Source of the DNA: Nymphaea colorata
Taxonomy: Eukaryota > Streptophyta > Magnoliopsida > Nymphaeales > Nymphaeaceae
Assembly (NCBI RefSeq): GCF_008831285.2
Contig: NC_045149.1
Coordinates: 10,010,417 to 10,074,416, forward strand
DNA: 64,000 nucleotides
Reading direction: 5' to 3'
Below the pieces are notes generated by a model that worked only from the letters and a program-made list of their open reading frames with translations, had not been told where the DNA came from and ran no database searches. A program made the position numbers and the translations under genes. This document shows, piece after piece, positions 1-11,246 of the stretch (position 1 is its first letter; every line of letters starts with the position of its first letter).

Positions 1-2596
1 GAAATCAAAATGCGATCAAACTACTAGAGAAAGTAACAGACGAGCAAAGTTAGGGAAAGTCCATGGGGTTGTTCCTTCCTCCCTTCTCTCACTTTCTCAC
101 CATTTGCATGCACTTTTCAGCACAGAAAATGCTGCATTCTCCCACCCCTTTGCAGCGAATCATTTGCAGGTTCCTCCATTTTTCTGTACTGTCATTCTAG
201 GGAAAATGTGCTCTTTCCACATCAAATTAACAAACTTCTGATCATCCAACCTCAACAGAAAAGCACCATACTAAGTTTAAAAAATTATCAAATGGACTGC
301 AATTCCATTGATAAGACAGGCTTCAGCAGCTAGCATGCAATAGACTTACAAAGTTAATATATGGAAAAATAATCAGTAAAAAAGGTAAGCACCCTGAAGT
401 GTATAAACATGGCTAGAGGGAGCACGAAAATTCTCTCCACATAAAGATGGAAGAAAAGGCTAGACCTGCAAAGTAATAAGCCAGAAAGAATGCCTACAGT
501 GCAAAAAAGTTCCAAAACTGAATGGAGTAAAGTTAACAACAAAATCCAAGCAACTGTGACATCAAAACCACATGTAACAATCAACGTTGGACAAAAAGCA
601 TTATTCTTACAATCAGGTCATCCATCATTCACATCACATAAATATATCTTGTCTCTGTCTCACTTTCCCTCTTTAATGGAAAATAATAATAAGTGTTTCC
701 AAAGAAATTATTTGGAACTCGTGAAAGGGAGAAAGCTGAAAATAATTCATGCCAAATTAGAGAAATACCATCAATCCATGCATTAGCAAATAGTCAGATT
801 CAAGCATTAATTCACAGAAAATGTGTGTGTATGTGTGAGTCAAATTCAAGCAATTCACGCAAAATGTGTGTGTATGTGCGTCTGTAAGAGAGAGAGAGAG
901 ACCTTTCCTTCAGAATGTATGCCAATCACATGCAATTTTGTCCGCATGACAAATCCTAATTTTTCCTTAACTGCACTGCTAGTATTGCACTCATAATTTG
1001 CAGCCAATGAATTTAGCCCCAGCTCCAAAACTTGCATAATCATTCATAAAGCACAAATGTATTAAGATAGAGAGCTTGAATCAGCTCCTTCGACAATGAA
1101 AATGAAATTATCTACATCATACCCAAGTGGAAAATGAATACATGCCAGAAAACTCACCAAGTCATCACCATTGAATGTGGCGATTTTACAGAAGAGCTTG
1201 AGTTTGGTGTTAGAGGTGAAGGAATTCTGTCTATCAATGGCAGCAAACGAGGAAGAAAAGAAGAATTTTGTCTCCTCCAAGCCTGTTGGATCCGGCCTCT
1301 TTCACGGATGCCTAAGGCTCATGGCAAGAAGCATCTATTGACCATCACCTCGCTCATCTATTTCCCAATCTGAACAGAACACCGCCATCATGGGTCACGC
1401 CACAGCTACTAGCTAGCTAGCCTGACACGCTGATACACCAGAACTATTCCAAGGCACAATAGCAAGACAAAGAAAAATTACGAAACCTAAGGCTTAGATT
1501 TCATAAAAGGAAGCATGCAAGCAAGAGAGAGAGAGATATAGCGAGAGGAGCAGGAAGCATTAGCTCGTTGCAAATGTCTACAAGCTCAAGACTTGGACGA
1601 GCATCCTTCACCAGCGTCGGATCAGGAGAAGAATACGCCATCGCCACTTTCTTCCCTTCTCAATCTCATATCTTGCAAAATTGCGACTCCCCTTTCCTCC
1701 TTTGCCCTCTCTCTCTCTCTCTCAACGCACACAAATATTTTCCTCCAAAATTTTCTCTTGCAAAACCCTCTGCAACCATTAGCTTGGCATCCAAAGGTCA
1801 AATATCTGTGCGCAACTAATGTAAGACAGCCTCCGTAGAGAATGCACGTTTCCGTAAAATTTAACATTAAAGTTTGATAAGGGTATAAACATTTTTCAAG
1901 TCAAACACTTTTAACCATTATGTTCAACAAAATACCCAACAAGTCCACCTCTTTACTCCAAGAATTGAACTTATTTAATGGAAAGTTTTGAGCACAATAG
2001 ATCAGTCACCCAAAATTTTTGAGGTGGTCATTCAATTCCAATACCTTAACAATTTATTGAAATCGGCTCAGACTAAGGTACGGATCCATCTACAAACATT
2101 AAATTGTTCTTTTTTGCCAACGCTATAGTCATGGTAGAAGTCCATGGGGAATTTTCTTTTTTCATTGAAAGGAGTAGGGGTTAGCGCTTGGCTAGGACTG
2201 TTAGAGTGGTCATGATGATATTGACTCTATGTTGCTGCAATGTGATTTTTTTTTTTTTGAGTAGTCCATCATGTTTGAAGACAAAGTTGTAGGATAATGA
2301 TCCAATCATTGAAGACAATAAAAGTTAGTCCTGGTAGAGATGACTAAAACGAAGAGAACGAATTAGTGGTGCTTTCATGCCATGTAAAAAAATATGAAAG
2401 GGACTCAAACAAAGTACATACAATATCAAAGATAGAATGATACATGGAATGATTTTCCTTAGCATTCAATTAGTTGCATGGAGAATATGTAACAGATAAT
2501 TACATAAATAAAGTTACTACACAAAAAATCAACAGAGTGTATCTCACTAATCATCATGTCGGATTCCCCCACCTGCATTAATGATATCATGGACAT
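1..2596. other. Host intergenic DNA, no gene recognised
   Basis: No protein family is recognisable here. Two short minus-strand open stretches (about 855-1043 and 1062-1280) could be exon relics. The second runs into a donor-like GTGAGT on the minus strand (complement of 1152-1157), but its translation matches nothing I know. Short GA and CT tracts occur near 889-901 and 1708-1726. A plus-strand open frame at 1568-1819 has no recognisable content either. From about 1850 to 2596 the DNA is AT-rich and featureless. Its last five bases are followed by the left copy of the retrotransposon target duplication. Confidence 0.5.
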
Positions 2597-2601
2597 GGAT
2601 A
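2597..2601. repeat. Target site duplication, left copy (GGATA)
   Basis: GGATA lies directly before the 5' LTR and again directly after the 3' LTR at 19051-19055. Ty3/gypsy integrases make 5-bp duplications, so the exact match fixes both ends of the element and shows that the two LTRs belong to one insertion. Confidence 0.9.
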
Positions 2602-2795
2602 TATAATCACCCTAAATTTTTCTAAAGGACTATAATGTTTTATCAAAGTACGAAATTCAAATTTAGGCACAAGATTCAAATCCAAAATACAACTCTTAGA
2701 TCCAAATTAAATCCAAAATACTACTTTCAGATCCAAATTAAATTCAAAATACTACTTTCAAATCCAAAACCCAAGTTCAGATCCAAATCGATCAT

Positions 2796-3225
2796 TTAAG
2801 ACTAATTTGCCCCTCCTTTTGACCAAAAAACCTCATTTTAGAGGGTGATTTTAGTCTTTTTGGATAAACAAGACCGATTTGCCCCTCATTTTCACCAAAA
2901 ACCTCATTTTAGAGGGCGATTTTAGTCTTTTTTGGTAAACAAGACCGATTTGCCCCTCCTTTTGACAAAAAAACCCCCTTTTAGAGGGTGATTTTAGTCT
3001 TTTTGAATAAAAAAAACCGATTTGCCCCTCCTTTTAACCAAAAACCTCCTTTTAGAGGGTGATTTTAGTCTTTTTGGGTAAACAAGACCAATTTACCCCT
3101 CATTTTGACCAAAAACTTCCTTTTAGAGGGTGATTTTAGTCTTTTTGGGTAAACAAAACCAATTTGCCCCTCATTTTTACCAAAAACCTTTTTTTAGAGG
3201 GTGATTTTAGTCTTTTTGAGTCAAA
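2796..3225 (+). repeat. 71-bp tandem repeat array upstream of the LTR promoter (6 copies)
   Basis: Six imperfect copies with a 71-72 bp period; the recurring 'tttgcccctc' motif begins at 2806, 2878, 2949, 3021, 3092 (as tttacccctc) and 3163. Each unit also carries 'ttttagagggtgattttagt'. The array ends about 35 bp before the TATA region, where enhancer repeats lie in the U3 of many LTRs; an enhancer role is inference. Confidence 0.85.
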
Positions 3226-3260
3226 AAATTCAAATTTAGGGTTTTGGCTCCAAAATCTTC

Positions 3261-3268
3261 TATAATAC
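3261..3268 (+). promoter_or_regulatory. Decayed TATA box of the 5' LTR
   Basis: The 3' LTR has TATAAATA in the same context (after 'ccaaaatcttc'); here it reads TATAATAC, one A shorter. The related solo LTR at 21058-24308 also has TATAAATA on its own strand. The shared, conserved site argues for a TATA box and against a chance AT run. The 5' copy, which would drive the element, is the damaged one. Confidence 0.6.
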
Positions 3269-3494
3269 CTCTCATTCCCCCCCCTTTGGGCAAGATTGGC
3301 CCTTGGGAGAAACTTTAGTGTATTCTCACTTGAAGACTTAGAGTTTCTCTTGAGCTCTCTCTCTCCCCCTCTTCCATTCTCCATTTTCCTCTCCAACTGA
3401 AAGTGTTCATCTTCCTTAGGTCATTTCTCATTAGAGGTATGTGACCATCATCCCTCTAATTTCTCTTTCATTTTCTCTTCTCATTTTCATCTCC

Positions 3495-4440
3495 CTATGG
3501 CCAAAGGAGATAGCACTCAACCTCTTTTTAGAGACAAGAGGCTATGCTCAAGTGCACCGGAAGCAATGAGAAGATGGGATGATATTTTATTTTATGATTA
3601 AATCATGTTCTTTTAAGCATTGTTGTTGTTGTTGTTCTTTCTCTTTGTTAATATTTTTTTGCTCTTTCTTCTCTTCAATATATTCTTGTTGTTGTTGTTC
3701 TTTTCCTTCATGAATATATTATTGTTATTATTGTTATTTTCTTTCTTCAATATAGCCTTATTCTTGTTATTTTTCTTTTCTCTCTTCCTCTTCTTCTCAT
3801 AGCTAAAAGAGATAGCACTCAATCTCTTTTTAGAGACAAGAGGCTATGCTCAAGTGTATTGGGAGCATAAAAGATGTGAGGATCTTTCATTTCATGATTG
3901 AATCATGTTTCCTTTTTTATTGAATATAGCATTGTCTTTCTTTCTTCATTTTCTCATCTTCATCTTCCCATGGCCAAAGGAGATAGCACTCAATCTCTTT
4001 TTAGAGACAAGAAGCTATGCTCAAGTGCATTGGAAGCATGAAAAGATGAGACGATCTTTCATTTCATGATTGAATCATGGTCTCTTTTATTAAATATAGC
4101 ATTGTTTTTCTTTATACATTTTCTCCTTATCTTCATCTCCCCATGACTAAAGGAGGTAGCACTCAATCTATTTTTAAAGACAAGAGGCTATTCCGGAAGT
4201 GTACCGGGAGCATGGAAAGATGAGATGATCTTTCATTTTAATCATGTTCTTTCTTTTCATGAATATATTCTTGTTGTTCTTTTGCTTTATTTTATTTTCC
4301 TCTATTTCTTATTTCTCCATGGCCAAAGGAGATAGCTCTTAATCTCCATTTTAGAGTCAAGAGGCTATACTCAAGTGCAACGGGAACATGAGAAAATGAG
4401 GTGACATATCATTTCATAGTTACATTATGTCCTCCCTTTT
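3495..4440 (+). repeat. Long tandem repeat array in the 5' LTR (5 copies)
   Basis: Units begin with a form of 'catggccaaaggagatagc' near 3499, 3800, 3969, 4143 and 4319, followed by 'agacaagaggctatgctcaagtg' and 'gatctttcatttcatgattgaatcatg'. Spacing is about 170-176 bp except the first (about 300 bp), which holds an extra TTG/TTC-rich insert. The array lies downstream of the TATA position, so it would be part of the transcribed R/U5 leader. Confidence 0.85.
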
Positions 4441-6091
4441 AGTTTAACCTTGCACTTTCCATCATCCTCTTTATCTCTTTCCTTCATTGAATGTTGTCTA
4501 TAAATTATCTATGCATAGTTGTTTAGTTTTGCTACTTATATGTGAATGTATGGTGTGAATTAGAGTGTGGTTTGAGGACTCTTTATTTTTATATTAATTT
4601 TTGAGGTTGAGATTTGTCCAACCCGGGATATACCCTCACGGAAATGTACATGTTAATATGCATTTGCATGTCATTTTGTACTAGTTTCCTTCTTAATCAT
4701 CCCATTAGAAACTCTAACGAGTGTCTCGTTATGTTGCTTGTTTTCTTGCATACACAACGGTGGAAGAAATATATCCCTTACAACAAACTAAATAATAACA
4801 TTTTATGCTTATATAAATCCTATTTTCCAAAACATTTTCAAAAGGAACCTTCTAACATGGCCTTAGGGACTTAACTTAAACTCTTGCATGAGTCCAAGCT
4901 CCCCTCCGACCCACATTAAACTTGAAGTTGGTAATTTTAAGTTGTTCCTTGATTTCTAATCTTGTGAAGGTATGGATGTATATACATGTTATATACATAT
5001 ATGCCAACATGATGACCCCCCATCTTTCTCTCTCTATGCTTTCACTTTCTATTTTATAAATTTTCATATGTGCATGAATACGTATGTACATATGCTCCAT
5101 TTCTTCTCTTTAAAATATTTATTCATCTTTTCAAGATAAATATCTTCTCTTATAAAATTTCTCATACCCATATATGCCTATGATATTTTTTTTTCTTCTA
5201 AAATCTCTCTTTCTCTTCGAATCAATACATCTTTTTCTCTTAAGCTTTCATATATGTGTATATGTGATGATATGTATACATGTATGCATGTTTTTCTCTA
5301 TCTCTCTCTCTCTCTTTCTTTTCATAAGAGTGTTTTGTCTCTTGTATTCTTTTTAACATTCTCCTTTCACGAACTTTCTATTTACCAACTTCAATAAGAC
5401 CACAAACCAAGTAATGACTCAATATTGGAATCATGCTTGATGGTCTACAATATCTATCCCTTTTCAAAAACTTTTCTTTCTTATATATAATAATTATAAC
5501 AACGAAATCTTAGATGTATGCTGTGGTAGGAATGACTTTAGATGAATGTTGTGGTAAGAATGTTTTACATTCTTTCAATTATATAGGGTAAATGCATCCA
5601 TGCATTCTCACATACTTTATTTCACTTATGATTACAAGCACCTTTCCAAAAGAACTTAAGCAAGAAATGATAGAGCTCTAGGTAGGTGGTAACCAAATTT
5701 GAGCAAAATCTCAAACCTACTTAAAGTCTTAAGAGAACACTAAAGTGATTTCAAAATGATTTCACAAGTTTTTCAAATGATATTTACTACTCCCACTTTT
5801 TCCTCAAAACATTTCACATTTTCAAGCAATTCTTCAAGAACCTTTTCAAAAGTTTGAAACTTCAAACTTTCAATATTTTCTACATCGCATATAGAATCAA
5901 AAAGATGTTTAAGTTAAAACGAAATGGATCAATGATAAACATAGTCCTTGGATTGATTACCCCCGGTAAAGGTGCTGGAAACGGTCGATCCTCGTACCGA
6001 CGGGCGAGTCCATTTCTTTCCTCTTTCAAAACAAAAACCTCATTTTTCTGGAGCACTCCAAAACCAATGAAAATTTTGGGATGCAAACAGA

Positions 6092-6109
6092 TGGTGACCG
6101 TGATGGGAC
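6092..6109 (+). other. Primer-binding site of the Tat/Ogre element (candidate)
   Basis: Two bases after the 5' LTR the sequence reads TGGTGACCGTGATGGGAC. A binding site for a tRNA 3' end must start TGG (complement of CCA), at this spacing. It is not the initiator-Met site (TGGTATCAGAGC). TGGYGAC is what I recall for tRNA-Arg-primed Ogre elements, but the match downstream is imperfect, so the tRNA is uncertain. Confidence 0.6.
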
Positions 6110-6890
6110 CCGTCATCGTTTGGCTATGATTATAATTGATGCATTTTCACTAATTTGAACATCTCATATATTGCCAATGATAAAGCATGTCCCCTATTTT
6201 GGCCTCGACCCCATTGGCATTTCATTGCATTGTTTGGTGATTGTGATTGTTTTCTTGCACATAGGACTAATTGAGGATCAATAATGTTCAGATATATCTA
6301 TGATCACATACCACCCTTCTCAATTTAGGATTTGTTTGAAAACCATGTTTACTTTTCTATTTTAATCATCAAACTTAGGCAACATTGCATTAGAGACAAC
6401 TCATTTTATATGATTTCTCATATTTCAAAATTCCTCATACCTATTTGTCCCGGTCATCATGTTGCCGGGCTTGGTCTTTGGTGGTAGCACAAGACTAAGT
6501 CTTACAACTAGACCACACCTTGGGCGGGAAAGCCCCCTTGTTAGTACCATGAGTGGTAATTTATGGTATATCGACGAGTGATCAAGAAGAAGTTGATGAA
6601 TTCTACCCTTAGTTGCCTAAGAAAGGTTCTATGGTCGTACTAAGCCATTTGGCTAAGGTATATAAGCATAACTTGATATCGGATTATCGTGACACAAAAT
6701 TATCTCAATTAGGTTCCTATACCCAATTTTTTTTTAAAAAAAAAATTATTTCATGATAGATGTTGATGTGCGTGAAACCTTATGTGATGATTTACAACCT
6801 CATTCCACACATCTACTTCATATTGTCTTTGTCAACCTAGTCAATGTTTTCCATTAATTCAATCTTTATCTTTTAGAGTCATCATTCAAG
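6110..6890 (+). other. Leader between primer-binding site and extra ORF, non-coding
   Basis: About 780 bp without a long open frame. It contains a short poly-T/poly-A patch near 6728-6747. I see no coding motif. In Tat/Ogre elements an untranslated leader of this sort precedes the first ORF. Confidence 0.6.
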
Positions 6891-8110
6891 ATGTATTATT
6901 TCCAACGTGGTGTCACATTCCCCTATGACCACATCCTCCTTGGGGAAGGTCCCGAACGATCCACCTACATTTCTCTTGAGTCTAAACCTTTGGCTCCCGA
7001 ATGATATCGGACTTGGCATCCCACCTTCTCTCGGATGTTTCCTTCTTACTTTGAAGAATGTGGGCTAGAGACAGTGGCAGCTGAAGGAATACAGTCAGTT
7101 GATGGAAATTTGGTACATGCAATCGCCGAGCGTTGGAATCCAAGGACTTCATCTTTTTGGTTTCCATGGGGAGAAATGACAATATTACTAGATGAATTTG
7201 CCGAAATACTAGACCTCCCTACCCCAACTTGCGACCCAAATGATCTATTGGAAAAACAATTCCTTATGAACCCAACTAAGGTCAATGCAAATGACCTCAT
7301 TCGTTACTTTACTGGATGAAAAACTTGGCCTTTAGTAGAAAACCATGAAAATCAAAGCATCAACATGAAAAATTTGTATGAAGAATTTGGAACCTATGTT
7401 GAACCTTCTACCCTACCTCGAAAAGTCATAGGGAGAATTAAACATTGTATGATGCTCTGCACAGTAGGAGTGACCCTTTTTACCGATGGAAGTGACCTTT
7501 TAGATATCCGTATTGCCCAACTTTTTTGAGTATGGGGGCATAGAGGGACCCGACACTTGTCAGTAGCAATGACAACCTTAGCCTTCCTTTACCGAGGACT
7601 CACCCACTTTACCATTGGAGATATCGACTTCATAGAAGGATGCACATATGCTTTACAATTGTGGTTCCTCAAGCATGCGGGACCCCAAGCCAGTCTATTC
7701 AGAAACATTGATGGATCATTGCAACCTTGGAGCAATACCGTCATTTGATCGAGCAATTGAATGAAGGAGAGATCATTTGGGACTATTGTGATCATTGGCA
7801 GAACCTAACCCAATACACTCACCATCATCATGGGCGTACCACACTCTTGGGCCCTTACTTCATAGTTGATTATTGTGCTGATAGATGTATGAGACAGTTC
7901 TCTCAAAGGCAGATGATGGTTTCTGTGCATGCACCAATTGGAGCTATTCCCGAATTCGACCTTAGTTCTCCTCAATGGACGACATTGTTTGTAGTAGCTC
8001 GACAAGAATGGAAGACACATATATCATACACTTGGTTCATAGGCCCAGTGGTGAAGAAGGAATATGCTGAGTGGTGGGTTGTCAACCGACCACCATCCAT
8101 CCTTTCCTAA
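6891..8110 (+). pseudogene. Extra ORF upstream of gag: plant mobile domain (PMD)-like protein, broken
   Basis: Starting at the ATG at 6891 the translation begins MYYFQRGVTFPYDH and continues in one frame to about 7730, then shifts frame and runs to the stop at 8108-8110, about 405 codons in all. The segment at 7090-7215 reads VDGNLVHAIAERWNPRTSSF followed by FPWGEMTILLDEFAEILDLP. This resembles the PMD signature (a short helix, 'ERWrPeTntF', then 'lPfGEmTiTLqDv..llGLp'). PMD proteins are encoded by plant Ty3/gypsy and Mutator-like elements and by host MAIL1/MAIN genes; their biochemical role in elements is unknown. Further on there is an HHHH run and a W-rich C-terminus. Breaks: TGA at 7002, 7317 and 7527, and a frameshift near 7727-7735. 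Its position between leader and gag, in sense, matches the extra ORF1 of Ogre-type elements. The family call is by eye. Confidence 0.65.
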
Positions 8111-8281
8111 AAATTTTATGTTGTCAACTTTATATTCCTTCTATCGTTGTCATCTTTTTTAGTATCTTTGGATGTAACTTTTAAAACTTGTAATGCAATA
8201 TGAACATTCATTTTGTCATCATTTCCATCCAATAACTCTATTTTCTTGTGTCATAGAGGTGAATACTTGAAAGCCAACAAG

Positions 8282-9957
8282 ATGGTTGAAACTAGATTGC
8301 AAGCTAAGCAAGCTCCTCAGAACGAGGCTTCATCTTCTGAACTTCGATCAGAAACACTTGGCCTACCAGCAATCGAGCCAGAAGCTTACCATATGTTCCG
8401 TTTGTTCATGGAACGATTCATGAAAGAGCAAGAAGAGCAAAATGCCTTGATGGTTACTCCAGAGTCAGAGAATGAAAAGGCTGCCAAGCAGAAAAGAAAG
8501 AAGAAGAAGAACAAGTCCTCTCCTATAGATCAGGATGAAGATTATTTGAGTTCGGATTCGGCAATTAGTAAGGAAGAAAAACCCGAACTGCTTCCTCTCA
8601 AAAAGAAAAAGACAACAAAGAAAAGCAAAAAGGGAAAAGAAATGATGATAGAAAGCAGCTCACCTAGTCCTATCACCACTAAAAGTTCGGAAGAGAAAAC
8701 CAAACGGAAGAGAAAGTCTACCAAGAAAGGCAAAAAGACCAAGAAGTACATCCCTAGCAGTAGCTCAAACAGTGAGAGTTCTGACGAAAAAGTAAAGGAG
8801 ATAAAGGGCAAGAAGAAAAAGACCAAGCCAGAATTGGTCGAATCAAGTGATGATGAAAGTCCGACTAAGTGCAGATTCTATGAAATGGAAAAAAGAATGA
8901 ACAATCTTGAGCTTAGGGGGAAGGAGAAACGTTCATATTCATGTGAGGAATACTACCTTGGCATTGAGGGGGACGAAGAGGTGAAAGGCATGCCCAGAGA
9001 ATTCATCAGATATGATGGAACCACTTGCCCACACGTTCATCTTTCAACCTTTTTCAATGATTGCTACAAAATTCGGACAAATAACAGAGCTTTGTTTCGA
9101 TAGTTTTCAAGAAGTCTTGAAGGCATTGCCGCACAATGGTATAAAGAAAATGTCAATCCAATCGAATTGAAGGAGTTTGACAAGTTGATTAACATGTTTG
9201 TTGAAAGATTTGGACAAAATGCTCCCATGTCTCCAACCCTCAGTGCCATTTGCAGTCTTCGTCAGAAATATGGAGAAAATGCTCAGGAATTCATCCAAAA
9301 AAGGAGAATTCAATGCAATAAGATGAAGGAGTCCATTTCTGAGACACAAGCCTTGTCACTCATTAGGAAAAATCTTGCTCAACCCTTGAAAAGTCTCATC
9401 CGCAACGCCCCAATCAAAACTTTTGCTGAATTGATTGAACAAGCAAACTCGATGGAAGAAGGGATTGAGGGAGGAGATTTTGATGGAATTATTGCTCCTA
9501 AGTACAAAGAAGATGGAAAGAAAGGAGGAAAGACACAGCTGCCTGCACACTTCATAGCCAATGCTGGCATTAGAAAAGACCATGGCAATAGCTATAAGCA
9601 TGACAAGGAAGTCAGTTTCAAGAAGAACACACAGTTTCTCAAAGGCGACGATGAAAGGAAAAACAAACACCCAGGTTGGAGCTACGACCGAAAATTCACT
9701 CCTCTCAGCCAGTCTCGTGAGAAGATCCTGGAATACCTTCTCGCCAAAGGAACTATCGTCTTGCCAAAAGTATCAGAGCCTCCGAAAATGATGGGAGGAA
9801 ATAAAGAAAAACTGTGCAAGTTTCATCGTGCTCCTGGTCATGACACTGAGAGGATTGTTTTGTCCTCAAAAATATTATTCAAGACTTCATCAACAAAGAT
9901 CTCAAGATTTGTGATGATACAACCCCTGAGATATTAAGGAATCCATTCCCTGACCAC
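8282..9957 (+). pseudogene. gag: Gag of the Tat/Ogre element, broken
   Basis: Gag forms the particle and binds the element RNA. I chose ATG 8282 (MVETRLQAKQ) over the upstream in-frame ATG at 8213, as such starts are common in plant gypsy Gag. The N-terminal third is very lysine- and serine-rich (about 8480-8860, many KKKK and SSS/DE runs), likely disordered. The capsid-like core follows (about 8990-9470: 'FIRYDGTTCPHVHLSTFF', 'AAQWYKENVNPIELKEFDKL', 'FVERFG', 'LRQKYGENAQEFIQKRR'). A zinc knuckle remnant of C-x2-H-x4-H type starts at 9815 (CKFHRAPGHDTER), the form typical of Tat Gag in place of CCHC. Breaks: TAG at 9101-9103 and a frameshift near 9850-9856 just before the last knuckle cysteine; downstream coding continues in the protease frame. 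Confidence 0.85.
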
Positions 9958-9969
9958 GGAAAGACGGCA

Positions 9970-11061
9970 GTGGCCATGATCATCACTACAGACACTCCAC
10001 TTCCGTACCATCCACAAGAGCACATTCGACCTTATATAGGGAGCAGTTCACACAAAGTCATGGTGGTAGACCAAGGTAAGGAACCTCTGGATTTCATTGC
10101 TATGATGAATAGTAGGACAGAAAGTTTGCCCAAGAAACTTCCCATGATTCCGAAGACTTTTATCTTACAAGGCGACGAATCATCCGAATCATCAGATGAC
10201 TCCCCAAATGAAGATCCATGCTATTTGGAAGAGCGTATGGATGAGGGAGACTCGGTTCAAGCTTCTAAAAATCAGTCAATTACCTTCTCAAAAAAAGACC
10301 TCTCAAAATGGGGATATTTCCATGAAGATACTCTTTACATCGTCGTTCAGGTCAATGGGATGACGGTGCCACATGTGTTGATTGATGGAGGAAGTGGTCT
10401 GAATATTTGTCCTAATCTCACAACCAAAACATTGTGGTTTCGTGAAGACAAATATCGCTCAAATGATATCAAGATCTACGGATATGATGGTCGAGGCATG
10501 AACAGCAATGGTACTCTCGATATGAACGTGACCATCGAAAATACTAGCCATCACATTGTGTTCCATGTGGTAGATGTGCCACCATCATATAACTTACTTT
10601 TAGGACGACCCTGGGTCCACCAAATACAAGGAGTCCCATCCACTCTTCATCAATGCCTCAAATGGAATTTTGGCACATCAGTCATCACCGTACGTGCTGA
10701 AGATCCAATCGAAAGGCAAGTGCAACCAATGCTCCCTAGGCCAATTGATCCAGTAGATGTACCTATCATAAGAACAACAAAGGACGGACCTTTGAAAAAA
10801 TGGATGCAGAACATAAAGATAGGCAAATCATCTGAAAGTGCCCATATTGTTTTGAGCAATCATGCAAGTTACCAAGAACATCATTTATGTGTTCATTTCA
10901 CGAAAAATCCTAAAGGTTTTCAGTTGCTTCTGAAAGGCAGCTACCCACTGACCTCGGAAAAAATGAAGATGGCATCTTGCAGCCGATTAGCATCCCTTTT
11001 CAGATGAACATAAGAGGACTGGGATATCATGAAAGAATTTGAAGAAGATCTTGAGGGCTAA
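9970..11061 (+). pseudogene. Aspartic protease region of the Tat/Ogre element, broken at its end
   Basis: The frame is open from 9970 to 11007 and is the continuation of gag after the frameshift near 9850; the ATG at 9970 is internal. An acidic linker (ESSESSDDSPNED) precedes the protease, which has LIDGGSGLNI at 10378-10407 (catalytic Asp codon 10384; the DGGS form is known in Tat elements in place of DTG/DSG) and the second conserved motif LLLGRPWVH near 10594-10620. This retroviral-type protease would cut the polyprotein. At the A-run 10958-10963 the frame shifts: conserved-looking sequence (PISIPFQMNIRGLGYHE) continues in another frame past the stop at 11007 and ends in stops by 11061. 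The region after that is intron-like. Confidence 0.82.
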
Positions 11062-11246
11062 TAGTAATCACTTTTGTTTCGAAATCCTCCCATGAATTTT
11101 GTAATTTTAAACATCTTTTTGTCTGATCTCATCAGAGGACCCATTCTATGAACTAAGAACCTTTTTTTTTATATATGCAAATGCAAGTAATTTTTTTGTT
11201 GTCAATTTTAATTTCGTCCAATTCTTTCCTTTATCCTCTTTACAGG
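11062..11246 (+). other. Non-coding gap between protease and RT, intron-like
   Basis: About 185 bp are closed in the protease frames and AT-rich. A pyrimidine-rich tract (about 11206-11240) runs into TTTACAG ending at 11245, a good plant 3' splice site, and the RT frame opens at once with ATG 11247. A donor is less clear; GTAATC at 11064 and GTAATT at 11187 are candidates. Ogre elements are known for an intron in just this place, which would join protease and RT by splicing. Reinitiation at ATG 11247 is an alternative. Confidence 0.5.

Larger units (their letters stand above)
2602..6089 (+). repeat. 5' LTR of the Tat/Ogre element
   Basis: It matches 15313-19050 along its whole length. It starts TATAATCACC, where the 3' copy has the canonical TG (TGTAATCACC), and ends GATGCAAACA. 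From left to right it holds short diverged repeats of an 'aaatccaaaatac' type (about 2670-2790), six 71-bp repeats (2796-3225), the promoter region (TATA position 3261), five copies of a longer repeat (3495-4440) and a unique AT-rich tail. It is 250 bp shorter than the 3' LTR because it has one copy fewer of the long repeat and lacks about 65 bp after position 3395. Confidence 0.93.

Noticed and set aside
3613-3822. Asn/Lys-rich minus-strand frame (and its twin at 16435-16644)
   Set aside because: Comes from TTG/TTC-rich LTR sequence; present in both LTRs as non-coding DNA.
5854-6129. Open frames near the end of the 5' LTR and their twins at 18815-19047
   Set aside because: They lie in duplicated LTR tail, cross the LTR border in one copy only and show no domain.
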